Below are positions 8,924-17,971 of a stretch of 59,360 nucleotides of DNA, piece by piece; the first letter of the stretch is position 1; each line of letters starts with the position of its first letter. The DNA comes from Alphaproteobacteria bacterium (lineage in GTDB: Bacteria; Pseudomonadota; Alphaproteobacteria; RF32; CAG-239), in the NCBI GenBank assembly GCA_017465405.1, contig JAFTWG010000018.1, positions 1 through 59,360 on the forward strand. Direction: 5' to 3'. Below the pieces are notes generated by a model. The model did not search any database. It saw nothing but the letters and a program-made list of their open reading frames with translations, and was not told where the DNA came from. The position numbers and the translations under genes were made by a program.

Positions 8924-9625
8924 GTGGATAATCAACTCAATCACTTAGCAATAATTATGGACGGAAACCGTCGTTGGGCAAAAAAAAGAGGATTGCCTGC
9001 GGTGGCTGGACATCGTCAAGGAGCAAAGCAACTTGAACAGGTCTGTCGAGATGCCAAAGATTTAGGCATAAAATATTTAACACTATATGCTTTTTCAACT
9101 GAAAATTGGCAACGTAGTCCTGAAGAAGTAGAAGCTCTTATGGGACTTTTGCGGGAATATTTGAAAAACGATTTGCAGGAAATGCAAAAGAATAATGTGC
9201 GAGTAGTTTTTATCGGTGAACGCAATATGTTGGATAGTGATATTGCGGTAAAAATGTCCGAAATTGAAGAACAAACCGCGAATAATAAAGATTTTACCCT
9301 ATGTTTGGCAATCAGCTATGGCTCTCGTCAAGAAATCATAAAAGCTGCTCATCGTGTGGCCGTTTTGGTGAAAAACGGAAGCATTGATGTTGGTGATATT
9401 GATGAAAGATTGTTTTCGGCATTACTTTATACGAAAGATATTCCTGATCCTGATATGTTAGTCAGAACCAGCGGAGAACAAAGAATAAGTAACTACCTGT
9501 TATGGCAATTAGCTTATTCCGAACTTTATTTTACCGATGTTTTATGGCCGGATTTCGGGCGTAAAGAATTGGAAGATATTATTCAAAATTATAATACTCG
9601 GGAGAGAAGATATGGCAAAAAGTAA
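8924..9625 (+). CDS. uppS: Isoprenyl (undecaprenyl) diphosphate synthase
   Basis: A 233-residue cis-prenyltransferase that makes the C55 carrier lipid for peptidoglycan and LPS. Motifs are HLAIIMDGNRRWA (with the catalytic Asp), GHRQGA, LTLYAFSTENWQR, and the C-terminal RTSGEQRISNYLLWQLAYSE. It starts with GTG at 8924, preceded by a GGGG-type ribosome binding site. The 3' end overlaps cdsA by 14 bp. Confidence 0.96.
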   Translation: MDNQLNHLAIIMDGNRRWAKKRGLPAVAGHRQGAKQLEQVCRDAKDLGIKYLTLYAFSTENWQRSPEEVEALMGLLREYLKNDLQEMQKNNVRVVFIGERNMLDSDIAVKMSEIEEQTANNKDFTLCLAISYGSRQEIIKAAHRVAVLVKNGSIDVGDIDERLFSALLYTKDIPDPDMLVRTSGEQRISNYLLWQLAYSELYFTDVLWPDFGRKELEDIIQNYNTRERRYGKK

Positions 9626-10391
9626 CCTTTTAAAAAGAACTATAACCGCACTCATTTTAGGACCGTTGGTCATCGGAAGCATCTTTTTAGAGTTTCCGTA
9701 TTTCAATTTTTTAGTTTTGACCATCGGTGCTCTTTTGGCATGGGAATGGAGTGATATGATCGCTCAAAACAAAAAAGCGGTTTATTCGACAATTTATACT
9801 TTGTCGATGGCCACAGCAGTCATGCTCCATTATTGGTTTGGTATTTTCTTGATGATGGCATTAGCCACCGTTGTAGTTTTTGTTAAGGCAAAAGATGAAA
9901 AACACAGATGGTTGCTGGCTCTCGGTGTTCCATACATTTCAATCGGTGTAGGTTCTTTGATGTGGTTTATGATTGCATTATCTCCACTGGCGGTTTTATG
10001 GTTGCTTTTGGTCGTATGGAGTGTTGATATCGGCGGATATGCAGTAGGTTGCAGTGTGAAAGGACCGAAACTTGCTCCTAAAATTAGTCCTAATAAGACT
10101 TGGTCCGGTTTAATCGGCGGGATGTTATTTGCCGGAATTACCGGTGGAGTATTTGCTTATTTGGTAAATTGGCCGGAATATATTTATTATGCGGCAGTTG
10201 CAGCTGTTTTGGCAGTTGTAGAACAAATCGGAGATTTAATTGAATCTGCAATTAAACGCAAAGTAGGTGTTAAAGATTCCAGTAGTCTTATCCCCGGACA
10301 TGGTGGGGTATTCGATAGAGTGGACGGACTCATCTTTACTGCTCCGATATTGCTTTTGGGTGTAATTCTTTATTCTATGTACATGTTTTAA
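9612..10391 (+). CDS. cdsA: Phosphatidate cytidylyltransferase
   Basis: A 259-residue polytopic enzyme forming CDP-diacylglycerol from CTP and phosphatidic acid. The CDP-diglyceride signature spans SAIKRKVGVKDSSSLIPGHG plus GGVFDRVDG near the C-terminus. Several hydrophobic segments cover the first ~200 residues, with PNKTWSGLIGG between them. Start set at ATG 9612 because GGGAGAG lies just upstream; a longer frame from 9537 would add 25 residues inside uppS. Confidence 0.95.
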   Translation: MAKSNLLKRTITALILGPLVIGSIFLEFPYFNFLVLTIGALLAWEWSDMIAQNKKAVYSTIYTLSMATAVMLHYWFGIFLMMALATVVVFVKAKDEKHRWLLALGVPYISIGVGSLMWFMIALSPLAVLWLLLVVWSVDIGGYAVGCSVKGPKLAPKISPNKTWSGLIGGMLFAGITGGVFAYLVNWPEYIYYAAVAAVLAVVEQIGDLIESAIKRKVGVKDSSSLIPGHGGVFDRVDGLIFTAPILLLGVILYSMYMF

Positions 10392-10405
10392 GAGGTTAGT
10401 TTTTT

Positions 10406-11539
10406 ATGAATGGTATAGTAAATGCTTTCTACTATGTAGTACCGTTTATCGTATTACTGGGAGTATTGGTATTTGTTCACGAGTTCGGGCATTTTATTAT
10501 TGCCCGTCTTTGTGGTGTCAAAGTAACGGATTTTGCTATCGGTTTCGGTAAACAATTATGCGGATTTACCGATAAACATGGTACAAATTGGAAGATATGT
10601 GCGATTCCGTTGGGTGGATATTGTCAATTTTTAGGTGATTCTAACGGAGCTTCAGCGGGAGAAAATGACGAGGTTATTTCTTCATTGACCGAAGAAGAAA
10701 AGAAAGAGGCTTTTGCTTTTCAGAATCCTTGGAAAAAATTAGCGATAGTTTTAGGTGGTCCCGGATTTAATTATCTTTTTGCGATACTGGTTTTTGCTTT
10801 AATGTTCATTACATTAGGCAAATTTACTTTCCCGCCGGTTGTCGGTGATGTTATTCCCGAAGGAGCTGCTTATGAAGCAGGCATTAAAACAGGTGACAGA
10901 ATAACCGAAATTAACGGAAAGAAAATAAAAACTTTTAGCGACATAAGTACTGAAATAGCTCTGATAACAGACGGAAAAGCGAATATAAAACTCATAAGAA
11001 ATGAAGAAAATTTAGAGTTTTCGGTAAACCTTAAGCCGCTTGAAGTGGAAGAAAACGGAACCAAAACCCAAAGACCTATGTTAGGGATAAAGTCACAAAG
11101 TTCAATAGAATTGGATAATGAAAAATTATCTGTTCCGCAAGCTTTCGTTGAAGCAACGAGTGAAACATGGCGTATAACCGTAGGTACTTTACGCGGCGTA
11201 AAACAAATGATTGTCGGTGATAGAGGTACTGAGGATTTAGGGGGGATCTTACGTATTGCCGAAATGTCCGGTGATATCTCAAAGAAAAGCGGATTAGTTG
11301 ATTTTATAGCATTTATGGCTTTGCTTTCCATTAATTTGGGGCTGATTAATTTGTTCCCGATTCCTGTTTTAGATGGTGGTCATGTGGTTATTTTCTTGGT
11401 GGAGATAATTACTCGCAGAGAAATCAATCCTAAGGTAAAAGAATTTTTATTTAAGTGCGGTTTCGCTTTATTAATTGCCTTAATGCTTTTTGCTACTTGG
11501 AATGATATTGTCCATTTGTTTAAGCGTTGGTTTGTATAA
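10406..11539 (+). CDS. rseP: Site-2 zinc metalloprotease RseP
   Basis: A 377-residue intramembrane protease. The zinc motif HEFGH lies in the first membrane segment (FVHEFGHFIIARL), and the third ligand motif NLFPIPVLDGGH is near residue 315. A PDZ domain occupies about residues 125-210 (GDVIPEGAAYEAGIKTGDRI). It cleaves transmembrane anti-sigma factors or remnant signal peptides. E. coli RseP has two PDZ domains; this protein has room for one clear copy. It sits directly upstream of bamA as in most proteobacteria. Confidence 0.95.
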   Translation: MNGIVNAFYYVVPFIVLLGVLVFVHEFGHFIIARLCGVKVTDFAIGFGKQLCGFTDKHGTNWKICAIPLGGYCQFLGDSNGASAGENDEVISSLTEEEKKEAFAFQNPWKKLAIVLGGPGFNYLFAILVFALMFITLGKFTFPPVVGDVIPEGAAYEAGIKTGDRITEINGKKIKTFSDISTEIALITDGKANIKLIRNEENLEFSVNLKPLEVEENGTKTQRPMLGIKSQSSIELDNEKLSVPQAFVEATSETWRITVGTLRGVKQMIVGDRGTEDLGGILRIAEMSGDISKKSGLVDFIAFMALLSINLGLINLFPIPVLDGGHVVIFLVEIITRREINPKVKEFLFKCGFALLIALMLFATWNDIVHLFKRWFV

Positions 11540-11562
11540 AATTGTATTAGAGGATATTGGTA

Positions 11563-13818
11563 ATGAAAAAGAAATATTTAGTAGCATTAATTCCTGCTCT
11601 TATGGGAGCAAATGATGTTTTAGCTACTCCGGTTAATAGTATTAATGTTAGCGGAATACAACGTGTTGAACGTGAAACCGTGCTTTCTTATGTTAATATT
11701 GCTCCCGGTAGTGATGTTTCACAAGAACAGTTGAATGATGCTTTTAAGAAACTTTATACAACGGGCTTATTCTCAGATGTAAAGTTTGATATTGACGGAA
11801 GTACATTAAACATTAATGTTTCCGAAAATCCGATTGTAAATAAGCGTTTTTTTGATGGTAATGATAAAATTGACGACAAAATGTTGGAAAGCGAAGTTCA
11901 ACTAGCACCTCGTTCAATATACAGTGTTGCAAAAGTTCAAGAAGATACTCAACGTATTTTGAATATTTATAAAAGAGTTGGACGTTATGCCGCAGTAGTT
12001 GAACCTAAGGTTATCGAGAGAGATCAAAATCGTGTTGACTTGATTTATGAAATTGACGAAGGTCCTTTAGCTAAAATTACAAAAATAAACTTTGTCGGTA
12101 ATGAACATTATTCTGACAGTGATTTGCAAAGCGAAATCTTGAGTAAAGAAACCCGTTGGTGGCGTATTTTCTCAACTTCAGAAAATTATGATCCCGAAAA
12201 AACAAACTATGACAAAGAATTGTTGCGTCGCTTTTATCTTAAAAACGGATATGCTGATTTTCGTGTAATTTCTGCTGTTGCAGAATTAAGTCCTTCCAGC
12301 GAATCATTTTTAATTACAATGGTGTTGGAAGAAGGAAAACGATACAAAGTTAATAAGATAAACATAAAATCAAGTATCGGCGATGTTGATGTTGACGGTC
12401 TTAAAAAAGAACTCGAAATAGAAGAGGGTGACTGGTACAATGCCGACAAGGTTGAAAAGAGTGTTTATACATTAACCGAAGAAATCGGTAAAAAAGGATT
12501 TGCATTTGTAGAAGTAGAGCCGGAATTGAACAAAAATATGCAGGATGGCACTATGGAAATCACATTCCGCATTCGTGAAGGAGCTCGCATTTTTATCAAT
12601 CAAATCAATATAACCGGCAATAGCAGAACTTATGATGAAGTTATCAGAAGAGAATTTCGCTTAAACGAAGGTGATGCGTTTAATGCTGCAAAAATCAGAG
12701 CATCTCGCCGCAATATTGAAAATTTAAATTATTTTAGTAATGTTAACATTCAAACAGCTCCTACAAATGATAGAAATAAGGCCGACATCAATTTAGATGT
12801 AACAGAAAAATCTACCGGATTTTTCAATGTCGGTATCGGATATTCTACTGTTAACGGTGCTTTAATCAGAGCCGGTGTTACTGAAAATAACTTCCGTGGT
12901 AAAGGTCAAAGACTTGGAGTCGATGTCGGTGTTTCGCAAAGAGAACAGGATTATAATATCAGCTTTACCGAGCCGTATTTTATCGGATTGCCTTTGAGTG
13001 CCGGAGTTGATGTTTATCGAACAGAAACCGACTATCAAGATGAGTCTTCATATGATCAAGCAGTGACCGGTGGTCGTTTACGTTTCGGTTGGAGATATAC
13101 AGACAATTTATCTCAATCACTGCGTTATACCTTGCAACAAGAAGAAATAGAAAACGTAAGCAGATATTCATCTATATATATCCAAAATCAAGAAGGTAAA
13201 TATATAGATTCAAGTGTCGGACAAACATTAGCTTATGACCGCCGTGATAATGCCATTTCTCCGACAGAAGGATATTATTTGTCATTTTCAAATGATGTTG
13301 CAGGACTTGGAGGAGATGATAAATATTTACGTTTCGATGCAAAATCATATCTCTACTATACATTTTTTGAAGATTATACTTTGAAAATGTTTGTAACCGG
13401 AGGTTATGTAACCGGATACGGTAACGAAAATGTTCGTTTGAGCCAAAGATATTTTCTTGGTGGTTCAACCATGCGCGGTTTTGATAGTTCAGGTATAGGT
13501 GCTCGTGATAAATATACCAAGGATGCTTTGGGCGGCAACTGGATGGTATACGGCGGTACCGAATTAACATTTCCGATTGGTCTAGATGAAGTAGGAATCA
13601 AAGGTCGTGGTTTTGTTGATATCGGTACATTGGGTAAACCTGATGATGTTAGCTATGATATTGTTGAATATTCATCTAGTCCGCGTGTTTCCGTAGGTTT
13701 CGGATTTACTTGGATGTCACCTATGGGTAAAATTGATATTGACTTTGGTTTCCCTGTAGTTAAAGAAGATTACGATGAAACAGAAGTATTCAGATTAAAT
13801 TTTGGAACAAGTCTCTAA
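11563..13818 (+). CDS. bamA: Outer membrane protein assembly factor BamA
   Basis: A 751-residue Omp85 protein, the core of the beta-barrel assembly machine. A signal peptide ends near DVLA; five POTRA-like repeats span about residues 22-420 (first INVSGIQRVERETVLSY, last INQINITGNSRTYDEVI); the C-terminal barrel includes the lid-loop motif SQRYFLGGSTMRGF (VRGF-type, here MRGF). Start is ATG 11563 with AGAGGA 8 nt upstream; a TTG six bases earlier is less likely. The chain ends in FGTSL rather than the common terminal Phe/Trp. Confidence 0.96.
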   Translation: MKKKYLVALIPALMGANDVLATPVNSINVSGIQRVERETVLSYVNIAPGSDVSQEQLNDAFKKLYTTGLFSDVKFDIDGSTLNINVSENPIVNKRFFDGNDKIDDKMLESEVQLAPRSIYSVAKVQEDTQRILNIYKRVGRYAAVVEPKVIERDQNRVDLIYEIDEGPLAKITKINFVGNEHYSDSDLQSEILSKETRWWRIFSTSENYDPEKTNYDKELLRRFYLKNGYADFRVISAVAELSPSSESFLITMVLEEGKRYKVNKINIKSSIGDVDVDGLKKELEIEEGDWYNADKVEKSVYTLTEEIGKKGFAFVEVEPELNKNMQDGTMEITFRIREGARIFINQINITGNSRTYDEVIRREFRLNEGDAFNAAKIRASRRNIENLNYFSNVNIQTAPTNDRNKADINLDVTEKSTGFFNVGIGYSTVNGALIRAGVTENNFRGKGQRLGVDVGVSQREQDYNISFTEPYFIGLPLSAGVDVYRTETDYQDESSYDQAVTGGRLRFGWRYTDNLSQSLRYTLQQEEIENVSRYSSIYIQNQEGKYIDSSVGQTLAYDRRDNAISPTEGYYLSFSNDVAGLGGDDKYLRFDAKSYLYYTFFEDYTLKMFVTGGYVTGYGNENVRLSQRYFLGGSTMRGFDSSGIGARDKYTKDALGGNWMVYGGTELTFPIGLDEVGIKGRGFVDIGTLGKPDDVSYDIVEYSSSPRVSVGFGFTWMSPMGKIDIDFGFPVVKEDYDETEVFRLNFGTSL

Positions 13819-13833
13819 TTTAAGGAGAAAGCT

Positions 13834-14847
13834 ATGATAGATACCAGATTTTTTAACCATAAAGGTTCTTTAACAATTTCTCAAATTGCCGAAATATGCG
13901 ATGCAGAAGTCATAACTACCGGAAAAGATGATATTCTTATTAATGACATAAACACAATGTTTGATGCTCAAGATGGAGAAATTTGTTTTTTCTATGACCG
14001 AAAGAAAAAAGCTGCCGGTGCGGAAATAAGAGCAACAGCTTGTGTTACAACACCTGAATTAGCGAGCCTTGTTGCCGATGGAGTTATTATTTTAACTACA
14101 AATTCTCCAAAGGTTGCAGCTCTAAAATTAAAAGAGGCGATGTATGAGGAAAGAAAGCCTCAAAGCAAAATTGCTGATACGGCTAAAATTCATCCTTCAG
14201 CTCAAATCGGTGAAGGGGTATCTATTGCAGATTATGTAGTTATCGGAGCCAATGTAATAGTAGGAAAGAATACAGTTATAGAACCGTTTGCTGTTGTTTC
14301 TGACGGATGTGTAATCGGTGATAATTGTCGTTTAGGTGCTCATTGCTCAGTAGCATACACCATTATGGGAAATAATTGTTATATCTATAATGGAGCTCGT
14401 ATCGGTCAAGATGGTTTTGGTTTTGAGACTATTAACGGTGTTCACAAACGTATTCCTCAACTCGGTCGTGTTATTATGGGTAATGATATTGAGGTAGGTT
14501 CTTGTTCTTGTATAGACAGAGGAGCTTTGGGAGATACGATTATCGGTGATGGTTGCCGTATTGACAATTTGGTTCAAATAGCTCATAACGACAAAATGGG
14601 AAGAGGGTGTATTGTCGTTGCACAGACAGGTATTGCCGGAAGTTGTAATTTTGGTGATTATGTTGTATGCGGCGGACAAACAGGTTTTGCCGATCACCTA
14701 AATATCGGTAGCGGAGTTCAGGTTGCTGCTCAGTCAGGGGTAATGCGTGATATCGAACCTGGTAATGTTGTAATGGGCACCCCTTGTGTTCCGTTTAAGG
14801 ATTATATGCGACAAGTATCATTCTTGCAAAAAAATTCAAAAAAATAA
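13834..14847 (+). CDS. lpxD: UDP-3-O-(3-hydroxyacyl)glucosamine N-acyltransferase
   Basis: A 337-residue left-handed beta-helix acyltransferase, third step of lipid A synthesis. The N-terminal uridine-binding domain (about 1-100) is followed by hexapeptide repeats ([16 protein letters not shown] onward). The catalytic region shows [10 protein letters not shown] and [10 protein letters not shown], where the His of AHN is the conserved base. GGAGAAAGCT precedes the ATG. It indicates that the organism makes at least early lipid A intermediates. Confidence 0.96.
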   Translation: MIDTRFFNHKGSLTISQIAEICDAEVITTGKDDILINDINTMFDAQDGEICFFYDRKKKAAGAEIRATACVTTPELASLVADGVIILTTNSPKVAALKLKEAMYEERKPQSKIADTAKIHPSAQIGEGVSIADYVVIGANVIVGKNTVIEPFAVVSDGCVIGDNCRLGAHCSVAYTIMGNNCYIYNGARIGQDGFGFETINGVHKRIPQLGRVIMGNDIEVGSCSCIDRGALGDTIIGDGCRIDNLVQIAHNDKMGRGCIVVAQTGIAGSCNFGDYVVCGGQTGFADHLNIGSGVQVAAQSGVMRDIEPGNVVMGTPCVPFKDYMRQVSFLQKNSKK

Positions 14848-14869
14848 TAACTAAATAAGGAAAAAACAA

Positions 14870-15310
14870 ATGTCAGAAAATAAAATCTACTATATCGAAG
14901 ATATCATGAAACTTTTACCTCACCGCTATCCGTTTTTATTAGTTGATAGATTGGAAGTAGAAGTTCCGGGTGAAAAAGGTATGGGATTGAAAAATCTTAC
15001 AATGAATGAAGAATTTTATCAAGGTCACTTTCCGAATAATCCGGTAATGCCCGGGGTTTTGCAAATTGAAGCTATGGCTCAAACTGCAGGAGCGATTGTG
15101 TCTGCTGCAGCTGAAGGGGATAGGACACCTAATGTATTGTTTATGTCTATTGATGGTGTTAAATTCCGCAAACCTGTAAAACCTGGTGATCAACTGAAAA
15201 TGTATGTAGAAAAAGTGCAAGCAAGACGCAATGTTTTTGTATTCAAAGGCAAGGCTTATGTGGATGAAAAACTTGTTTCTGAAGCAGAATTTACTGCAAT
15301 GATTATGTAG
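14870..15310 (+). CDS. fabZ: 3-hydroxyacyl-[ACP] dehydratase FabZ
   Basis: A 146-residue hot-dog fold dehydratase of type II fatty acid synthesis. LLPHRYPFLLVDR opens the protein; the active-site His is in GHFPNNPVMPG and the Glu is in LQIEAMAQ. It follows lpxD by 22 bp and ends the envelope operon. In many alphaproteobacteria lpxA and lpxB come next; here a terminator follows instead, so those genes are elsewhere or absent. Confidence 0.96.
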   Translation: MSENKIYYIEDIMKLLPHRYPFLLVDRLEVEVPGEKGMGLKNLTMNEEFYQGHFPNNPVMPGVLQIEAMAQTAGAIVSAAAEGDRTPNVLFMSIDGVKFRKPVKPGDQLKMYVEKVQARRNVFVFKGKAYVDEKLVSEAEFTAMIM

Positions 15311-15330
15311 TTTTATATAGCTTTACAGAC

Positions 15331-15360
15331 AAAAAGGCGACAGTAATCTGTCGCTTTTTG
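15331..15360 (+). terminator. Terminator of the pyrH-fabZ operon
   Basis: Stem GCGACAG/CTGTCGC with TAAT loop, flanked by AAAAAG and CTTTTTG, 20 bp after fabZ. Confidence 0.85.
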
Positions 15361-15364
15361 TCTA

Positions 15365-15393
15365 TTTACAAATGAACAAAAATATAGTACAAT
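15365..15393 (+). promoter_or_regulatory. Predicted sigma70-type promoter of the first HExxH gene
   Basis: TTTACA, 17-bp spacer, TACAAT, ending 30 bp before the ATG at 15424. It lies directly after the fabZ terminator, so the downstream gene is an independent unit. Confidence 0.6.
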
Positions 15394-15423
15394 ATGCTTC
15401 AATCTGATTAAGAAAGAAGAAAT

Positions 15424-16983
15424 ATGGTGAAAAATAAAAAACAAAAAGGAGGACTTCGAAGAAAGTTGTTAACTCTTACAACTTTGCTTTCTACCATTAT
15501 TCCTTCAGCTTCCTTTGCAGAAGAAACAGTTCAAAAAGATAATAGCGATTCCTCTGAAAAAGTTGTTACGGTTATCCCTACAAGAAAAATAGATTATCAG
15601 GTTGATACTGTTAATAACATTACGAATTATGGGGCATATTCCAGATCTAAAAACACGATTACTTTATATTATCAAAAACTGGCCAGAGCATATAATTTGC
15701 CGGAAGAATTTATTGCGATGAGTGTTATTCATGAGCAGAAACATCGTGATAATAGAGCAATGGGCATAAGTGAATATCCTGTCAGTCCTGAACAGGCATA
15801 TAAGTTAGATATGCACAACGAAATTTCCGCCAATATTGCCGAGCTCATATATGTACGTGACAGATACATAAAAACAGGTGATGCAAAAATATTGGGAATA
15901 ACTTCCAGATTCGAATTTTATAAGGACGCCATAGAGCATGGGATTATTAATCCGAAAAGCAAATATAAAGAAGATTTTGATAAAGAAATGTCTCTTATTG
16001 TCAATGGTGTTATAAAAATGTGGGAGAGCAGTGTTGCCAGCGAATATACTGCTCAAAATGCAGGAAAGGCTTTTAGTAACAGCAATCATAGCGGTTCTTA
16101 TGCAGAATTTTATGATGAAAATTATCAGAAATGTGTACAAATGACTTATAACATAGGTGGCGTAGATTTTTCACAGTATATAAAGGATGATGTCGAGATA
16201 CCTGAAATCGGAAAAAAGAGGCTTGATTATATGCTTGTACAATCATATTTCTATGTTAGGGGGCACAATAATAAGGAAGTTTGTGAAAGATTTAATTTAC
16301 CCGAGTATAATGGAAATCTTACTGTTAATGAATATCGTAATTTGCTTCGTCACGCTATTGTTGTTCAACATATGTCTTTTTTAGAAGAAACACCAAAAGA
16401 ATACATTAATAAGCTGGCTTTATCTTATGTAAAAAAAGAAAAAACCAAAGAAGAAATCGCCGAGGAATATGAAAAATCATTTAAGGTGGTTGATGAATAC
16501 TTTAATCATACAGTAGACGGAATAATTGACCGACTGGTTACAGACTCTCACTGTGGCAACATCAAAATTCCTAAAAAAAGTAAAAACAAGGGCGAATATT
16601 ATGTGCAAGCTTTGAGGGAATTATATACGGCACATATAGAAAGAGATGGAGAAAAACTTGAGATAGATTTATCGAAAGTTCTTAATCCGGAAGGAAAAAT
16701 ACCGCTAAATGATATGTATGAAATATCCTCAGGTGTTCTTATTGATGAAAAAAATAATAAAAAAATTTCAGTAGTGGAACTGCCCAAGCCCAAATATCGA
16801 AAATGGAAAGACAAAGATGGAGAAAGAGTGTCAAAAGTGCAATATTTTGAGGCAATAGATACAAGCAAAGAAGTTATTGACCACCCTGAAACGAGTTATA
16901 TGGCAGAAGTAGAAAAGACCATCAATAAATTTGTAAAAAATCCGGCGGAACTTATGGCTCTGAAAAATAGCAGAGAAAATTAA
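15424..16983 (+). CDS. Secreted putative zinc metalloprotease (HExxH), paralogue A
   Basis: A 519-residue protein with a basic N-terminus and signal peptide cleaved near SFA-EE (about residue 32). The motif HEQKH at 103-107 is a zincin HExxH. Twenty-six residues later comes E133 in MHNEISANIAEL, which resembles the third-ligand helix (E..AN.xA.EL) of gluzincin-type peptidases. The region YKLDMHxEISANxAELIYxRD is nearly identical in the paralogue at 17972. The C-terminal ~350 residues have no domain I recognise, but the ending (KWKDKDG, DTSKEVI) is also shared. It has its own promoter and terminator. Protease activity, substrate and location (periplasm or outside) are inferred from motifs only. 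Confidence 0.6.
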   Translation: MVKNKKQKGGLRRKLLTLTTLLSTIIPSASFAEETVQKDNSDSSEKVVTVIPTRKIDYQVDTVNNITNYGAYSRSKNTITLYYQKLARAYNLPEEFIAMSVIHEQKHRDNRAMGISEYPVSPEQAYKLDMHNEISANIAELIYVRDRYIKTGDAKILGITSRFEFYKDAIEHGIINPKSKYKEDFDKEMSLIVNGVIKMWESSVASEYTAQNAGKAFSNSNHSGSYAEFYDENYQKCVQMTYNIGGVDFSQYIKDDVEIPEIGKKRLDYMLVQSYFYVRGHNNKEVCERFNLPEYNGNLTVNEYRNLLRHAIVVQHMSFLEETPKEYINKLALSYVKKEKTKEEIAEEYEKSFKVVDEYFNHTVDGIIDRLVTDSHCGNIKIPKKSKNKGEYYVQALRELYTAHIERDGEKLEIDLSKVLNPEGKIPLNDMYEISSGVLIDEKNNKKISVVELPKPKYRKWKDKDGERVSKVQYFEAIDTSKEVIDHPETSYMAEVEKTINKFVKNPAELMALKNSREN

Positions 16984-16984
16984 T

Positions 16985-17018
16985 AAAAAATCCTCACCAA
17001 GTAAAGTGAGGATTTTTT
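16985..17018. terminator. Bidirectional terminator between convergent genes
   Basis: Stem AAATCCTCAC/GTGAGGATTT with A-run before and T-run after, so it can stop both the plus-strand HExxH gene and the minus-strand gene at 17040-17837. Confidence 0.85.
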
Positions 17019-17039
17019 GATAAAGAGCTGATGTTACAG

Positions 17040-17837
17040 TTATACGTTATCATAAAGCTCAAAGCAATCGAACTTTGCGTTACTGAAAGCGATGAGTTTA
17101 AAGTCGGTAACATTAAATTCTACAACCATCAGGCGGGAACCTATCCATAACTTATTTTGAGGGATAGCTTCTTCGGATAACAGGTAGGACTTGCCAATTT
17201 TAGGATTGAAGTACAAAGACGGATTAGACAATGCTGTCGATGAAATCTCCTTAATAAGGTTTGCCGCATTAAGCAGATTTGAATGATATGTAAGTCCGAC
17301 CGGCATTTCATAATAAACAGATTTTCCGTTGATGATTACTTCCGCAATATAATACGGATTTCCCTGTTTAATTTTGAAAAACACATTTTTCACCTCGGCA
17401 TCACTGTAAGTTGAGTTTACATAGGTTTCGAAAATGTTTGCCACATCGTCACTTGATAAAGAAAATTCTTTCACACAGCAGTCATCATAAAAGATTTCTG
17501 TCTTTGGCTCGTTACCCGGATAAAAGGCAACTTGTTTGACATTGTCAAAGTAGCAGAAGTTTTCTTTTCTTTCCTTCCAACGATAAAAATTTTCATTTCC
17601 GAAAGATGCGGCATTTGTGTTTTCGTCAAAAACAAAACACCCAAAGTGTACCTCATCATTTGTAAGTTCAACCCTTGCAGGCCACACCCAAGACGGATTA
17701 ACCATCTCCCCCTGATACATTTCATAACCCAGTTTCGGATTGCCGTGCAATTCGCAAGACCTCACGAAAGGGGACTGTTTTACAAGGATTTCACATAATA
17801 TGCGAATATCCTTTTTGGTTCTGGTAATTTTGAACAT
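17040..17837 (-). CDS. Hypothetical protein, stand-alone, no Shine-Dalgarno
   Basis: A 265-residue soluble protein that I do not recognise. It has no signal peptide or membrane segment and is moderately rich in aromatic residues. It sits on the opposite strand between the two HExxH paralogues. A promoter at 17877-17905 places the transcript start about 33 nt before the ATG, and that leader has only one G and no ribosome binding site. By eye its codon choice is more G/C-ending than that of its neighbours. Together these suggest acquisition from another source. Function unknown. Confidence 0.7.
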   Translation of the reverse strand: MFKITRTKKDIRILCEILVKQSPFVRSCELHGNPKLGYEMYQGEMVNPSWVWPARVELTNDEVHFGCFVFDENTNAASFGNENFYRWKERKENFCYFDNVKQVAFYPGNEPKTEIFYDDCCVKEFSLSSDDVANIFETYVNSTYSDAEVKNVFFKIKQGNPYYIAEVIINGKSVYYEMPVGLTYHSNLLNAANLIKEISSTALSNPSLYFNPKIGKSYLLSEEAIPQNKLWIGSRLMVVEFNVTDFKLIAFSNAKFDCFELYDNV

Positions 17838-17876
17838 AAAAAATAGTATTTAGTGAATAATAAAAAACGATTTTTT

Positions 17877-17905
17877 TGTATATCATTTTTTTATAAAAAA
17901 ATCAA
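17877..17905 (-). promoter_or_regulatory. Predicted sigma70-type promoter (minus strand)
   Basis: Minus-strand TTGATT, 17-bp spacer, TATACA, upstream of the 17040-17837 gene. Only 13 bp separate it from a divergent plus-strand promoter. Confidence 0.6.
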
Positions 17906-17918
17906 TTGCCTTTTTAGG

Positions 17919-17947
17919 TTTACATTGGACAAAAAATATGATATATT
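17919..17947 (+). promoter_or_regulatory. Predicted sigma70-type promoter (plus strand)
   Basis: TTTACA, 17-bp spacer, TATATT, ending 25 bp before the ATG of the second HExxH gene. It has the same -35 hexamer and spacing as the promoter of paralogue A. Confidence 0.6.
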
Positions 17948-17971
17948 TTTCCAAGTCGGAGGGAATAAGAT

